34,468 nucleotides of DNA from JBGMEA01 sp964444065 (lineage in GTDB: Bacteria > Bacillota > Clostridia > Eubacteriales > Anaerofustaceae). The number at the start of each line of letters is the position of its first letter. Position 1 is the stretch's first letter. Below the pieces are notes generated by a model, which ran no database searches, was not told the DNA's origin, and saw only the letters and a list, made by a program, of their open reading frames with translations. Both the position numbers and the translations under genes were made by a program. Positions 1 through 7,788 of the stretch are shown piece after piece. The DNA is taken from contig CAYUFL010000017.1 in the NCBI GenBank assembly GCA_964444065.1, forward strand, positions 1 through 34,468, given 5' to 3'.

Positions 1-70
1 TTCATTGATATTTTGCATCAGCCTTTTGACTTTACACAAAACTTGGGATAGAACCTTTTTGACTGAAAAA

Positions 71-147
71 TGGCGCGCCCGGAGGGACTTGAACCCCCGA
101 CACTGCGGTTCGAAGCCGCATGCTCTATCCAACTGAGCTACGGGCGC
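71..147 (-). tRNA. tRNA-Arg, anticodon TCG
   Basis: The reverse strand folds as a complete cloverleaf. The acceptor stem GCGCCCG pairs with CGGGCGC. The anticodon loop CTTCGAA gives anticodon TCG, which reads CGA-type Arg codons. The T arm carries GGTTCAAGT. The 3' CCA is encoded at positions 71-73. A sigma-A promoter lies just upstream. I saw no clear hairpin terminator in the 70 bases left of it. Confidence 0.97.
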
Positions 148-161
148 AATGAATCTTCAAT

Positions 162-190
162 ATTGTATCACAGCAGTTTTTAAAATGCAA
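162..190 (-). promoter_or_regulatory. sigma-A promoter of tRNA-Arg
   Basis: On the reverse strand a -35 TTGCAT (185-190) and a -10 TACAAT (162-167) are separated by exactly 17 bases, about 15 bases before the mature tRNA 5' end. Confidence 0.75.
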
Positions 191-213
191 TATGAATAGA
201 CCTTCCTTTGATG

Positions 214-900
214 CTATTTCGAGTACCCGTCATCGAATTGAATACTGACATGCATCGCATCGCAAAAAGGTTTGTTATCAGACTCTCCGCATCGGCACAG
301 TGTCATCTGGTAACGTCTTTCGTATTCGGTTCCGTCTGCGGAAATAAGCGGGACATTATCTTTGACCCAAATGGGTCCGCTGCATTTTTTTTCAGGATCC
401 TGAATGATCGTTATCGCTGCTTCTTCATCAGGCAAATAGGGCGTTTTATTCTCTTTATTCCATGCGATCAATCTTCCTGCAGGGCAGTCTTCTGCTGCAG
501 AGATCGCTTCCTTTTTGTGTAAGGGATTGTCGGAAGACAGTGTTAAATTCCATACATCCCCGTGTCTCTTATGACAGAATCGTGCGAAAGCGCACAAATT
601 TTCCTGATCTGTCAAAATCAGTTCAGGTCCGTCGTATTCTGCGGCTTGGTCGAGATATTTTTTGCGGCTGGCATGCTCTGTACCTCTGTAATGAATTGCG
701 GCATGTGTACCGTCACAAAAAGGTTTTGTTGCAGATTTACCACAGCTGCAAAGCAGATACGCTTCATCGACAGCAAACGTTCTTCCGATTTCATAGTAAT
801 TTTCATGACCGTCATTGCGGATGATTTTTTCAATCAGCGGAATTCCGCCTTCTACCTGATAGGGTCCGTCTTTGGTAATGCGAATTATTTTGTCTTTCAT
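214..900 (-). CDS. CDGSH iron-sulfur domain protein with central 4Fe-4S-like domain
   Basis: This 228-residue soluble protein appears to carry three iron-sulfur sites. The N-terminal CDGSH motif has C51, C53, C62 and H66. The C-terminal CDGSH motif has C202, C204, C213 and H217. CDGSH motifs of this 3Cys-1His kind bind [2Fe-2S]. The middle part has C103, C109 and a CPAG motif at C139, resembling the divergent mono-cluster 4Fe-4S domain often fused to CDGSH domains. The role is probably electron transfer or cluster handling, but the partner and reaction are unknown. The start ATG follows AAAGGCGG at a good distance. The gene stands alone between tRNA-Arg and the chemoreceptors. A possible -10 (TATATT, reverse strand of 930-935) lacks a convincing -35. 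Confidence 0.88.
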   Translation of the reverse strand: MKDKIIRITKDGPYQVEGGIPLIEKIIRNDGHENYYEIGRTFAVDEAYLLCSCGKSATKPFCDGTHAAIHYRGTEHASRKKYLDQAAEYDGPELILTDQENLCAFARFCHKRHGDVWNLTLSSDNPLHKKEAISAAEDCPAGRLIAWNKENKTPYLPDEEAAITIIQDPEKKCSGPIWVKDNVPLISADGTEYERRYQMTLCRCGESDNKPFCDAMHVSIQFDDGYSK

Positions 901-1054
901 GAATATCCGCCTTTCGTTCGTATAAAATCAATATAGCACTTATCGGTTTTAAACAAAAGCCCGGATTGTTGTATTAATCGATATAATTGATTCATACAGA
1001 TTCAAATCCTGATGCATCATATACTGAAGGCGAGTCGGTAAATCTGATTGCATA

Positions 1055-1081
1055 AAAAGCATCCAAAAATTGGATGCTTTT
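1055..1081 (-). terminator. rho-independent terminator of the first chemoreceptor gene
   Basis: A perfect 12-bp stem (1055-1066 with 1070-1081, loop AAA) is followed on the reverse strand by a run of T. It lies 19 bases after the stop codon of the gene at 1100-1936. The rest of 901-1099 holds no gene that I can see. Confidence 0.85.
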
Positions 1082-1099
1082 AGTTTAGCGCTATAATGT

Positions 1100-1936
1100 T
1101 TATAATTTTCCTGAAAGATCGTGCAATTTTACTGATGTTTCATTTAATGATTCAATTGAGGCCGCGATTTCTTGCAATGTGGAAGCTTGTTTTGATACTT
1201 CTTCATTGGATTGCGAGATTCGTATTTCTATTTCTGAGATCGCCTTGGTGATTCCTCCAAGGACATCTTCCATACGGTTCATGGAATTTCCGACCAATTC
1301 TGAAAGACTTCGTATTTCATTTGCAACTACTTCGAAGCTCTTTCCGTATTGTCCGGCTTTCGCTGCTTCTATTGATGCATTGATTCCGAGCAAATGAGTT
1401 TGTCTCGAAACCTTTCGGACAATGTTTAAAATATCATTGCTTTCTTTTGCTTTGACCTTAGTTTGATGAACGTAATCTATATTTTCCGTATTGGCACATA
1501 CGACATCTTGTATGGTTTCCGACAGGTGGTTGACTGCGGACGTGATTTCCTGAAGATTAGATGTTAAGATTTGTGAATAAGAAAGTACATCATCACGCTT
1601 TTGAAGACTCTTGCCTATCAGTACAGCGCCTTCTACTTCGCCATGCTCGTTCATTACGGGGATACTATATGATTTAAAAGGGACTCCGTAGACATGAGCG
1701 GGAACATCACGAATCATAGTCCTGCCTGTACGGATCGCTTCGTAAGCGGCTCCGCCTTCCGGAATAATATCCCCGGCTTTTGATTTTAGCGGCAATGCGG
1801 GTGTCGGATGATTTATGAGGTACTCTGTGCAGTTGGTCAGTGCAAGACTTGCTTCGTGATCCATTATGATGTCCAAATAAGGTGCAATCAGTTCAAAAGC
1901 CAGCAGTACTTCATTTTCGGTGTCAATTGTTGTCAT
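1100..1936 (-). CDS. soluble methyl-accepting chemotaxis protein (YfmS-like), copy 1
   Basis: This 278-residue protein has no transmembrane segment and no HAMP domain. Residues 1-112 form a PAS-like sensor region, with the conserved stretch GVPFKSYSIPV near 84-94. Residues 125-278 are a short coiled-coil signalling domain whose hairpin tip is at about 178-205 (QTHLLGINASIEAAKAGQYG). That tip is the CheA/CheW-contacting part of chemoreceptors. Size and layout match Bacillus YfmS-type soluble receptors. The start at 1936 is chosen over an ATG 54 bases upstream because ACGAGGT lies just before it and the paralogue starts at the same residue. The gene next to it is a close ungapped paralogue. The ligand is unknown, and no chemotaxis kinase or flagellar gene is in the window. 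Confidence 0.9.
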   Translation of the reverse strand: MTTIDTENEVLLAFELIAPYLDIIMDHEASLALTNCTEYLINHPTPALPLKSKAGDIIPEGGAAYEAIRTGRTMIRDVPAHVYGVPFKSYSIPVMNEHGEVEGAVLIGKSLQKRDDVLSYSQILTSNLQEITSAVNHLSETIQDVVCANTENIDYVHQTKVKAKESNDILNIVRKVSRQTHLLGINASIEAAKAGQYGKSFEVVANEIRSLSELVGNSMNRMEDVLGGITKAISEIEIRISQSNEEVSKQASTLQEIAASIESLNETSVKLHDLSGKL

Positions 1937-2000
1937 CACATGACCTCGTTTGTATTTAGTAAAAATGTTAAATTTAATTAAAATCAACATTTCATATATT

Positions 2001-2008
2001 ATATCGAA
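2001..2008 (-). promoter_or_regulatory. possible promoter element TTCGATAT upstream of chemoreceptor copy 1
   Basis: The reverse strand reads TTCGATATAAT about 65 bases upstream of the start codon. It resembles the sigma-D (sigma-28) -10 GCCGATAT, and it also contains a sigma-A-like TATAAT. I see no TAAA-like -35 at 15-16 bases. The paralogue has a matching element at the same distance. Confidence 0.3.
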
Positions 2009-2130
2009 TATTTTTTGTAAAAACTGAGAAAAATATATGAAAAATATAATATTTTCAACTTATTGCTGTCGTGACTAGAAAAGATATGTCATAAAAATTT
2101 TCAATCTAATTTGATGCAGTATAACAAAAT

Positions 2131-2153
2131 CCCCATTCGAAAAACGAATGGGG
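2131..2153 (-). terminator. rho-independent terminator of the second chemoreceptor gene
   Basis: A perfect 9-bp GC-rich stem (CCCCATTCG with CGAATGGGG, loop of five A) is followed on the reverse strand by ATTTTG. It lies between the two tandem receptor genes, so each copy seems to have its own transcription unit. Confidence 0.8.
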
Positions 2154-2208
2154 GACGTTTGCGTCAATTCACGATAGGATGCATTTTAGGTCTCTTACAT
2201 GACCAATA

Positions 2209-3045
2209 CTACAGTTTTTCAGACAGGATGTTTAATTGTTGAGCAGTATCGTTTAGCGATTCAATCGATGCTGCAATTTCTTGCAATGTAGAAGCCTGCG
2301 CCGATATTTCGTTATTGGACTGCTCTATTCTTTTTTTAATTTCCGAAATTGCCTGACCGATTCCTCCCAGAACGTCTTCCATGCGATTCATGGAATTACT
2401 GACCGACTCGGAAAGGCTTCTTATTTCATTGGCAACCACCTCAAAACTTTTTCCGTATTGTCCGGCTTTCGCGGCTTCTATGGATGCATTGATTCCCAGC
2501 AGATGTGTCTGTCTTGAAACTTTGCGCACGATATTAAGAATATCATTTGTTTCTTTTGCTTGTTGGTCAGTTTGGTTGACAAATTCGATGTTTTCCGTAT
2601 TTGTTTTAACAACATGTTGCACTGAATCCGAAAGTTCATTGGCAGCACTCGTGATTTGCAGCAAGCTGGAAGAAAGACCCTGTGCACAAGTCAGTACTTC
2701 AGTTCTTTTTTGAAGACTTTTTCCAATACATACAGCGCCTTCAATTGTACCGTCTGCACCCCGAACGGGAATACTGTATGATTTAAAAGGCACGCCGAAC
2801 ACTTCCGCAGAAATATCTTTGATGCACATCTGTCCGGAATGAACTGCGTCCCATGCAGAACCGCCTTCCGGAATCGGGTCGCCTGCACCGGCTTTCATTC
2901 TCAGCGCGGGGCACGTGTGATTCGCGATATAGTGCGTTCGGTTTGCCAAAGCCAAATTGGCTTCATTATCCATAATAATATCAAAGTAAGGTGCAATCAG
3001 CTCAAAAGCGTTTAGTATTTCATTCTCTGAATCGATGTGTGCCAT
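2209..3045 (-). CDS. soluble methyl-accepting chemotaxis protein (YfmS-like), copy 2
   Basis: This 278-residue soluble receptor aligns without gaps to its downstream neighbour. The signalling core around residues 167-213 (from NDILNIVRKVSRQTHL on) is almost identical, and the N-terminal sensor half differs at many positions. The sensor half is residues 1-112 and the signalling hairpin 125-278, with no membrane segment. The start at 3045 follows GGAGGGG with 5 bases of spacing, and the ATG 36 bases further upstream is rejected for lack of a binding site. The pair looks like a tandem duplication with a conserved output domain and a diverging input domain. A perfect hairpin at 2131-2153 ends this gene before copy 1 begins. 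The ligand is unknown. Confidence 0.9.
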   Translation of the reverse strand: MAHIDSENEILNAFELIAPYFDIIMDNEANLALANRTHYIANHTCPALRMKAGAGDPIPEGGSAWDAVHSGQMCIKDISAEVFGVPFKSYSIPVRGADGTIEGAVCIGKSLQKRTEVLTCAQGLSSSLLQITSAANELSDSVQHVVKTNTENIEFVNQTDQQAKETNDILNIVRKVSRQTHLLGINASIEAAKAGQYGKSFEVVANEIRSLSESVSNSMNRMEDVLGGIGQAISEIKKRIEQSNNEISAQASTLQEIAASIESLNDTAQQLNILSEKL

Positions 3046-3111
3046 AAAATCCCCTCCGAAGTATGCATATCCAGTAATCATGCGTTCAAAATAATTTTTA
3101 CATTAATTATA

Positions 3112-3138
3112 ATATCGATCAATTTTGAAAAAATCTTA
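3112..3138 (-). promoter_or_regulatory. possible sigma-D-like promoter of chemoreceptor copy 2
   Basis: The reverse strand shows TAAG (3135-3138), 15 bases, then ATCGATAT (3112-3119). The sigma-D consensus is TAAA-N15-GCCGATAT. The element lies 67 bases upstream of the start codon, the same distance as the related element of copy 1. A sigma-A-like TATAAT also overlaps it on the downstream side. Confidence 0.35.
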
Positions 3139-3199
3139 GGTGATATATGCATTTAATTGTAAATTGCAATTTCTTTTCGTTGTTTTCTACGATATGAAT

Positions 3200-3219
3200 G
3201 GATCAGTTATAACAGATCC
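3200..3219. repeat. 18/20 palindrome, operator-like
   Basis: GGATCAGTTATAACAGATCC is palindromic at 18 of 20 positions, with a perfect GTTATAAC core. It sits upstream of the likely promoter of chemoreceptor copy 2, in the roughly 310-base gap to the hydrolase gene. That gap (3046-3355) otherwise holds only the promoter and the hydrolase terminator. It could be a binding site for a dimeric regulator or a weak hairpin. Confidence 0.4.
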
Positions 3220-3271
3220 GATTGGTTTTTTTAGCAAGATAATTTTATTGCAATCTCTCAATTGAAAGAAA

Positions 3272-3304
3272 AAAAGAATTTGGCGATTACAGCCAAATTC
3301 TTTT
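3272..3304 (-). terminator. rho-independent terminator of the hydrolase gene
   Basis: A perfect 13-bp stem (3272-3284 with 3292-3304, loop of 7) has A runs on the plus strand, which give a T run on the reverse strand. It lies 52 bases past the stop of the gene at 3356-4162. Confidence 0.85.
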
Positions 3305-3355
3305 CATTAAAATGTTTATTCGTAAAAGCATGTTTGTTGTCTGAATTATAGAGCA

Positions 3356-4162
3356 TCAGACGTGTTTTTCGATCCACAATATCGCTTCATTTACGACTTC
3401 ATCTTTGATTTTTTCATTGAATATTTCATGATACAGTTTGGCGTAAATTTTCAGTGATTTGTCCTTCGATGCGATATCGCCGAAAAAATCTCTGGAGTCT
3501 TTTTCACTCACGAGACCGTCATCGCATCCATGCATCAGAAAAATCGGATCGACGAAATCCTGAGGATTCTTTTTGAGCCATTCGGTTGCATCATAGAGAC
3601 AATTGATCAGCCCTACAGATATTTCCTTTTCAACAAGCGGATCATTGATATATGCTTCAATTACTGCAGGATCGCTGCATACGCCGTCTCCAAGCGCATT
3701 GGGCAAGTATGTGTCCGTCGGCATATCCAAGGGAAGCTCACCCATGATATGTTTGTTGTAGCGCGTCAAACCGCCGGACATCACGATCCCCGTAACCTTT
3801 CCGGGGTATTTTGTTCCAAACAGCGCAACTGCCATACCGCCCATGCTGTGTCCGATCAAAAAGATAGGTAGGTTCGGATTTTCGACATAAGCGAATTGTA
3901 CCACAGCATTCACATCGTCCGGAAACTCGTTGAAATCGCTGTAAAACACACGTTTGCCTTCCGAATTTGCGTGTCCGCGGTGATTGAAGCGATATACGCT
4001 GAAATTATGATCGGTTAATTTCTTGGTAAGATAATCATATCGTCCCAGATGTTCACAAAGGCCGTGAACGATAATGACAACCGCTTTGGGATTATCCGGG
4101 ATGTCTTTTTTAAAATAGAGCTTTGTGCCATCGAAGGATTGCATCATACCGTCTTGAAACAT
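3356..4162 (-). CDS. alpha/beta hydrolase, monoacylglycerol lipase / lysophospholipase-like
   Basis: This 268-residue cytoplasmic alpha/beta hydrolase belongs to the serine aminopeptidase S33 / Hydrolase_4 family. The oxyanion motif HGLCEHLGRY is at residues 33-42. The nucleophile S106 sits in GHSMGG (104-109). The likely acid is D215 in HGCDDGLV, and the catalytic histidine is H245 in YHEIFNE, the usual monoacylglycerol lipase triad context. It probably cleaves monoacylglycerols or lysophospholipids, but the substrate cannot be read from sequence. The start at 4162 is preceded by GGAGG with 7 bases of spacing and replaces an ATG 27 bases upstream. It is a single-gene unit with its own sigma-A promoter and terminator. 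Confidence 0.92.
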   Translation of the reverse strand: MFQDGMMQSFDGTKLYFKKDIPDNPKAVVIIVHGLCEHLGRYDYLTKKLTDHNFSVYRFNHRGHANSEGKRVFYSDFNEFPDDVNAVVQFAYVENPNLPIFLIGHSMGGMAVALFGTKYPGKVTGIVMSGGLTRYNKHIMGELPLDMPTDTYLPNALGDGVCSDPAVIEAYINDPLVEKEISVGLINCLYDATEWLKKNPQDFVDPIFLMHGCDDGLVSEKDSRDFFGDIASKDKSLKIYAKLYHEIFNEKIKDEVVNEAILWIEKHV

Positions 4163-4232
4163 TTTTTTACCTCCATGCAGTATATTCAACCAAACAGTTG
4201 AATTGAATAGAATGATAGTAAATTCTATTTTG

Positions 4233-4261
4233 ATTATACTGCTTCATACATGTGAAATCAA
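4233..4261 (-). promoter_or_regulatory. sigma-A promoter of the hydrolase gene
   Basis: On the reverse strand, -35 TTGATT (4256-4261) and -10 TATAAT (4233-4238) are separated by 17 bases, about 70 bases upstream of the start codon. Confidence 0.75.
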
Positions 4262-4371
4262 TGCAACAATCGACCAAACATACTATCATCAATCAAATGA
4301 ATCATCGGGTGATCATTTCTGAACCAATCGTTTCAAGCAAATATAATGTCAGGGCAGCTTGGGTGCCAAAC

Positions 4372-4402
4372 AAAAAAACCAAGACGTTTCATCTTGGTTT
4401 TT
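4372..4402 (-). terminator. terminator downstream of tRNA-Leu
   Basis: An 11-bp stem (4374-4384 with 4392-4402, loop of 7) has A runs to its left that become a T run on the reverse strand. It lies 18 bases past the CCA end of the tRNA. The hairpin is nearly symmetric and could also stop plus-strand transcription. Confidence 0.8.
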
Positions 4403-4419
4403 GACAATTGTTTTATTTA

Positions 4420-4503
4420 TGGTGCGGATAAGAGGAGTCGAACCTCCACGCCGTAGGCGCCAGATCCTAAGTCTGGTGCGTCTGCCAATTCCGCCATATC
4501 CGC
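4420..4503 (-). tRNA. tRNA-Leu, anticodon TAG
   Basis: The reverse strand gives an 84-base cloverleaf with an extended variable arm, as expected for a class II tRNA. The acceptor is GCGGATA with TATCCGC. The anticodon stem is CCAGA/TCTGG around loop CTTAGGA, anticodon TAG. The 3' CCA is encoded. Confidence 0.97.
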
Positions 4504-4518
4504 ATAAGTCCGAAACGT

Positions 4519-4547
4519 ATTATATCAATTTGATGTAAAAAGGTCAA
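4519..4547 (-). promoter_or_regulatory. sigma-A promoter of tRNA-Leu
   Basis: On the reverse strand, -35 TTGACC (4542-4547) and -10 TATAAT (4519-4524) have a 17-base spacer, and the tRNA starts 15 bases further on. Confidence 0.85.
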
Positions 4548-4688
4548 GTAATTGGCATTAAGAATATGATGTGGCAATATTCTGACGAAAGATATTAAAT
4601 AATTATGCATTTTTACGGAAATACATTCCAGAAAAAGAAAAAGGAACAAAAAAAAGAGGAAAGTTCAATTCTTTCAAACGCTTTCATG

Positions 4689-4717
4689 TTCCGCACTTTC
4701 AATTTTTATGCTATAAT
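4689..4717 (+). promoter_or_regulatory. promoter of the histidine operon
   Basis: A perfect -10 TATAAT (4712-4717) lies 17 bases after a weak -35 TTCCGC (4689-4694). The start codon of hisZ is 26 bases downstream of the -10, so the leader is too short for a T-box. The rest of 4548-4688 shows no gene. Confidence 0.6.
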
Positions 4718-4743
4718 AAACGATAAAATAAAGGGTATAGATT

Positions 4744-5889
4744 ATGAGAAGCAACATTGCGAAGAATATTTATTCATCAATGAAACAGAAAATAGAATCT
4801 ATCTATATGGTATACGGATATGAAGAAATTGATATCCCTTTGTTTGTTCGTGCTGATTTGTACGAGAAGTACAAGGGTGTGCCCGGCAATCGTTTTATTA
4901 AATTTTTGGATCGCAACGGCGATGTGGTCGTGATTCGTCCGGATGCGACTTTTAATATCCTGAAAAAAGTCAATGCAAAAGGGAATCGAAAGATACAGCG
5001 GTATTTTTATCATACCGAAATCGTACGTTATAAAAGTGATCATTATGAAGGCAACGAATTCATGCAATCCGGTGTCGAATTTTTTAATGATAACAGTCCG
5101 TTGTGCGACAGCGAAGTGATTGCTGTTGCGATCAAGAGCCTTAATAAATTGCAAATTGAAGGCATTCGTGTTGATGTCGGGCATTCCGATTTCATATATG
5201 CGTTGTTTGACGGTGAAAAGAATCTGAGCAAAAACGATCATCAATTGATTCATTCACTGATTGCCCAAAAAAACACAATGGATTTGGAGACATTTTTAAA
5301 AAGTAAAAATATCGATCCTAATATATCGAAAAGCGTACTAGATATTTGCATGCTTTTCGGTGATTACACAGGCGTAATCGACAAGGCAAAAAAACTATGC
5401 ATTAATGAGCGCATGCATCAGGCACTTGCAAATATTGAGGCAATATATGCATGTTTGCAAGAATATAATCTGCAAAATTACATTTATATTGATCTCGGAT
5501 TTTCAAATCCGATGGAATACTATTCCGGTATGATTTTTAAAGTATATGCAGACGGAGCAAGAGAAGCACTCATCAGCGGCGGACGATATGACTTGTTGGC
5601 AAGTAAATTCGGTTTGCGCAAATACGCTTGCGGATTTGGACACAACTTGAATGAAACGGCTGCGCTGATCAGCGAGACTGTACAATGCAAAGAAAAACAT
5701 ATTATTGTGAATTGCCCGATTTCGGAACAAAGCAAGGGAATTTTCCAAACGGAAAAACTGAGGGAAACCGGGCTTTATGTGTCGCTAAATCGAACGGATG
5801 ATGAATTTTCAATCGAGTATCAACATCATACTTATCATGATATCGAAGAAATGATAGGTATCATGCAGAAAGAGGGGTATGATGATTAG
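4744..5889 (+). CDS. hisZ: ATP phosphoribosyltransferase regulatory subunit HisZ
   Basis: This 381-residue protein is a catalytically inactive relative of histidyl-tRNA synthetase. The class II core shows as IRPDATFNILKKV near residues 60-72 and as GGRYD near residues 280-284. HisZ pairs with the short form of HisG and is needed for its activity and for histidine feedback inhibition. The next gene encodes exactly that short HisG, which supports the call over a true HisS. The start ATG follows AAAGGG at 8 bases. It is the first gene of the his operon and overlaps hisG by 11 bases. Confidence 0.93.
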   Translation: MRSNIAKNIYSSMKQKIESIYMVYGYEEIDIPLFVRADLYEKYKGVPGNRFIKFLDRNGDVVVIRPDATFNILKKVNAKGNRKIQRYFYHTEIVRYKSDHYEGNEFMQSGVEFFNDNSPLCDSEVIAVAIKSLNKLQIEGIRVDVGHSDFIYALFDGEKNLSKNDHQLIHSLIAQKNTMDLETFLKSKNIDPNISKSVLDICMLFGDYTGVIDKAKKLCINERMHQALANIEAIYACLQEYNLQNYIYIDLGFSNPMEYYSGMIFKVYADGAREALISGGRYDLLASKFGLRKYACGFGHNLNETAALISETVQCKEKHIIVNCPISEQSKGIFQTEKLRETGLYVSLNRTDDEFSIEYQHHTYHDIEEMIGIMQKEGYDD

Positions 5890-6490
5890 AATTGCTGTGG
5901 CAAAAGGAAGAGTCGCAAAAGAAGCCCTAGCCATGATGGCAGCGCACGGAATTCATTTCGAGGATATTGAAAAAACAAGGAAATTAATTGTACCGGATAT
6001 GGAAAACCGTTATGAGCTGATTCTTGTTAAACCAAGCGACACGGCGGTTTACGTTGAACAAGGTGTTGCTGATTGCGGAATTGTCGGCAAAGATATCCTT
6101 GTCGAAGACAACCCCGATGTATATCAACTTTTCGCGCTTGATATCGGACGATGCAAAATGTGTGTGGCAGGAAAACCGGATCTTGATTTCCGTAAAATGG
6201 AGAGGGTTGTTGCCGCTTCAAAATACGTCAACAGTGCAAAAGAATATTTCAAAAGCATCGGCACTGATTACGAAGTGATCAAACTGAATGGATCGGTGGA
6301 ACTGGCGCCGCTGCTCAATATGAGCGATGTGATTGTGGATATTGTGCAGACCGGCTCCACTTTGCGGGAAAACGGATTGGTGGTATTGGAGGAAATCTAC
6401 GATATTACATCGGTCTTCATTTCCAATAAAGCGGCGCTGAAAACAAAGCATGACGAAATGGAACAATTAATCCAGTTATTTAAAAATTAG
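5879..6490 (+). CDS. hisG: ATP phosphoribosyltransferase catalytic subunit, short form HisG
   Basis: This 203-residue protein catalyses the first step of histidine synthesis, joining ATP and PRPP to phosphoribosyl-ATP. It is the short form that lacks the C-terminal regulatory domain and depends on HisZ. The N-terminal IAVAKGR is at residues 4-10. The PRPP-binding stretch VDIVQTGSTLRENGL is at about 152-166. Two adjacent ATG codons (5879 and 5882) are possible starts after AGAGGGG, so the first residue is uncertain by one. The gene overlaps hisZ, which implies translational coupling. Confidence 0.95.
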   Translation: MMIRIAVAKGRVAKEALAMMAAHGIHFEDIEKTRKLIVPDMENRYELILVKPSDTAVYVEQGVADCGIVGKDILVEDNPDVYQLFALDIGRCKMCVAGKPDLDFRKMERVVAASKYVNSAKEYFKSIGTDYEVIKLNGSVELAPLLNMSDVIVDIVQTGSTLRENGLVVLEEIYDITSVFISNKAALKTKHDEMEQLIQLFKN

Positions 6491-6501
6491 CAGGTAACAG
6501 A

Positions 6502-7788
6502 ATGAAAATATCAATCATAAAGAACCAAGAGGAACTAAAAAAGCAGCTGGAAAAAATAAATAAACGCAGCAGTTTTAAACTCGAGCAGGTGAATGAAACC
6601 GTATCATCAATTATAGCAGACGTAAAAAAGCGTAAAGATGCTGCTTTAATTTATTATGCAGAAAAATTTGATGGTGCAACATTGACTTCGCTGCGGGTGA
6701 GTGATAAAGAAATCGACGATGCCTACAATGCCTGTGATAAAGAATTTTTGTCGATACTGGAAGAAGCCAGAAAAAATATTGTAGAATATCATTCTCTTCA
6801 GCATTATGCCGATATTCGGATTGATAATTGCGGAAGACAGCTGTCGCAAAAAATAACACCGATCAAGCGTGTCGGTATCTATGTTCCCGGCGGAAAAAGT
6901 CCGTATCCTTCTACTGTATTGATGGATTCGATTCCTGCTCAAGTCGCAGGTGTCAAAGAAATCGCAATGATAACCCCGTCCGATCAAGACGGTAATGTGA
7001 ATCGAAATATATTGGCAGCAGCCAAAATCTGCGGTATTACGGAAATATATAAGTCCGGCGGCGCGCAGGCGATTGCTGCACTTGCATACGGAACGGAAAC
7101 GATCAAGCCCGTGTATAAAATCTGCGGTCCGGGGAACTTATACGTAGCGGCAGCAAAAAAACATGTTTACGGAGATGTTGACATTGATATGCTGGCAGGT
7201 CCGAGCGAAGTGTTGATTATCGCTGACAAACACGCAAACCCTGTGTATGCAGCCGCCGATCTGCTTTCGCAGGCGGAGCACGATGAAGCTGCGGCAAGCA
7301 TCCTTGTAACGGACGATCTTTTGTTGGCTGAAAAGGTAAAAGAGGAAGTCGAAAAACAACTGAAAACATTATCAAAAAAAGCAATTGCAGAAGTGTCTAT
7401 CGCGCAGTACGGCATTATTCTGGTAACGGAAAACCTGCAGCAGTGTTTTGATATTTCAAATGAAATCGCACCCGAACATTTGGAGCTATTGATTGAAAAT
7501 CCAAAAGAATCTCTGCATCTTGTTGAAAACGCCGGCACTGTCTTCTTGGGAGCATTCACGCCGGAACCGATCGGAGACTATTTTGCGGGAAGCAACCATA
7601 CCATCCCAACATCAGGAAAGGCGAAGTTTTATTCTCCGCTTTCTACGTATGATTTTCTGAAACGCACCAGCGTGGTCTGTTATGATAAGGATGCATTAGC
7701 TTCCGTGAAAGACAAAGTAATTGCTTTTGCTGAAACCGAGGGTTTAACCGCACACGCAAATTCGATCAAAAAGAGGTTCGAAGAATGA
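6502..7788 (+). CDS. hisD: histidinol dehydrogenase
   Basis: This 428-residue, full-length enzyme oxidises L-histidinol to L-histidine in two NAD-dependent steps, the end of the pathway. The signature YVPGGKSPYPSTVLM lies around residues 128-142. The zinc-binding region QAEHDEAA is near 256-263, and APEHLELL is near 321-328, where the catalytic Glu-His pair sits in this family. The start ATG follows CAGGT at 6502. The stop overlaps the hisC start in ATGA. Confidence 0.97.
   Translation: MKISIIKNQEELKKQLEKINKRSSFKLEQVNETVSSIIADVKKRKDAALIYYAEKFDGATLTSLRVSDKEIDDAYNACDKEFLSILEEARKNIVEYHSLQHYADIRIDNCGRQLSQKITPIKRVGIYVPGGKSPYPSTVLMDSIPAQVAGVKEIAMITPSDQDGNVNRNILAAAKICGITEIYKSGGAQAIAALAYGTETIKPVYKICGPGNLYVAAAKKHVYGDVDIDMLAGPSEVLIIADKHANPVYAAADLLSQAEHDEAAASILVTDDLLLAEKVKEEVEKQLKTLSKKAIAEVSIAQYGIILVTENLQQCFDISNEIAPEHLELLIENPKESLHLVENAGTVFLGAFTPEPIGDYFAGSNHTIPTSGKAKFYSPLSTYDFLKRTSVVCYDKDALASVKDKVIAFAETEGLTAHANSIKKRFEE

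Noticed and set aside
4548..4743. T-box or histidine leader-peptide attenuator before hisZ
   Set aside because: No AGGGTGG-type T-box sequence, no run of His codons and no terminator hairpin. The -10 is only 26 bases from the start codon.
4777..5253. Open frame of 158 codons antisense to hisZ
   Set aside because: It lies wholly inside a well-supported gene on the other strand, has no ribosome binding site and no family features.
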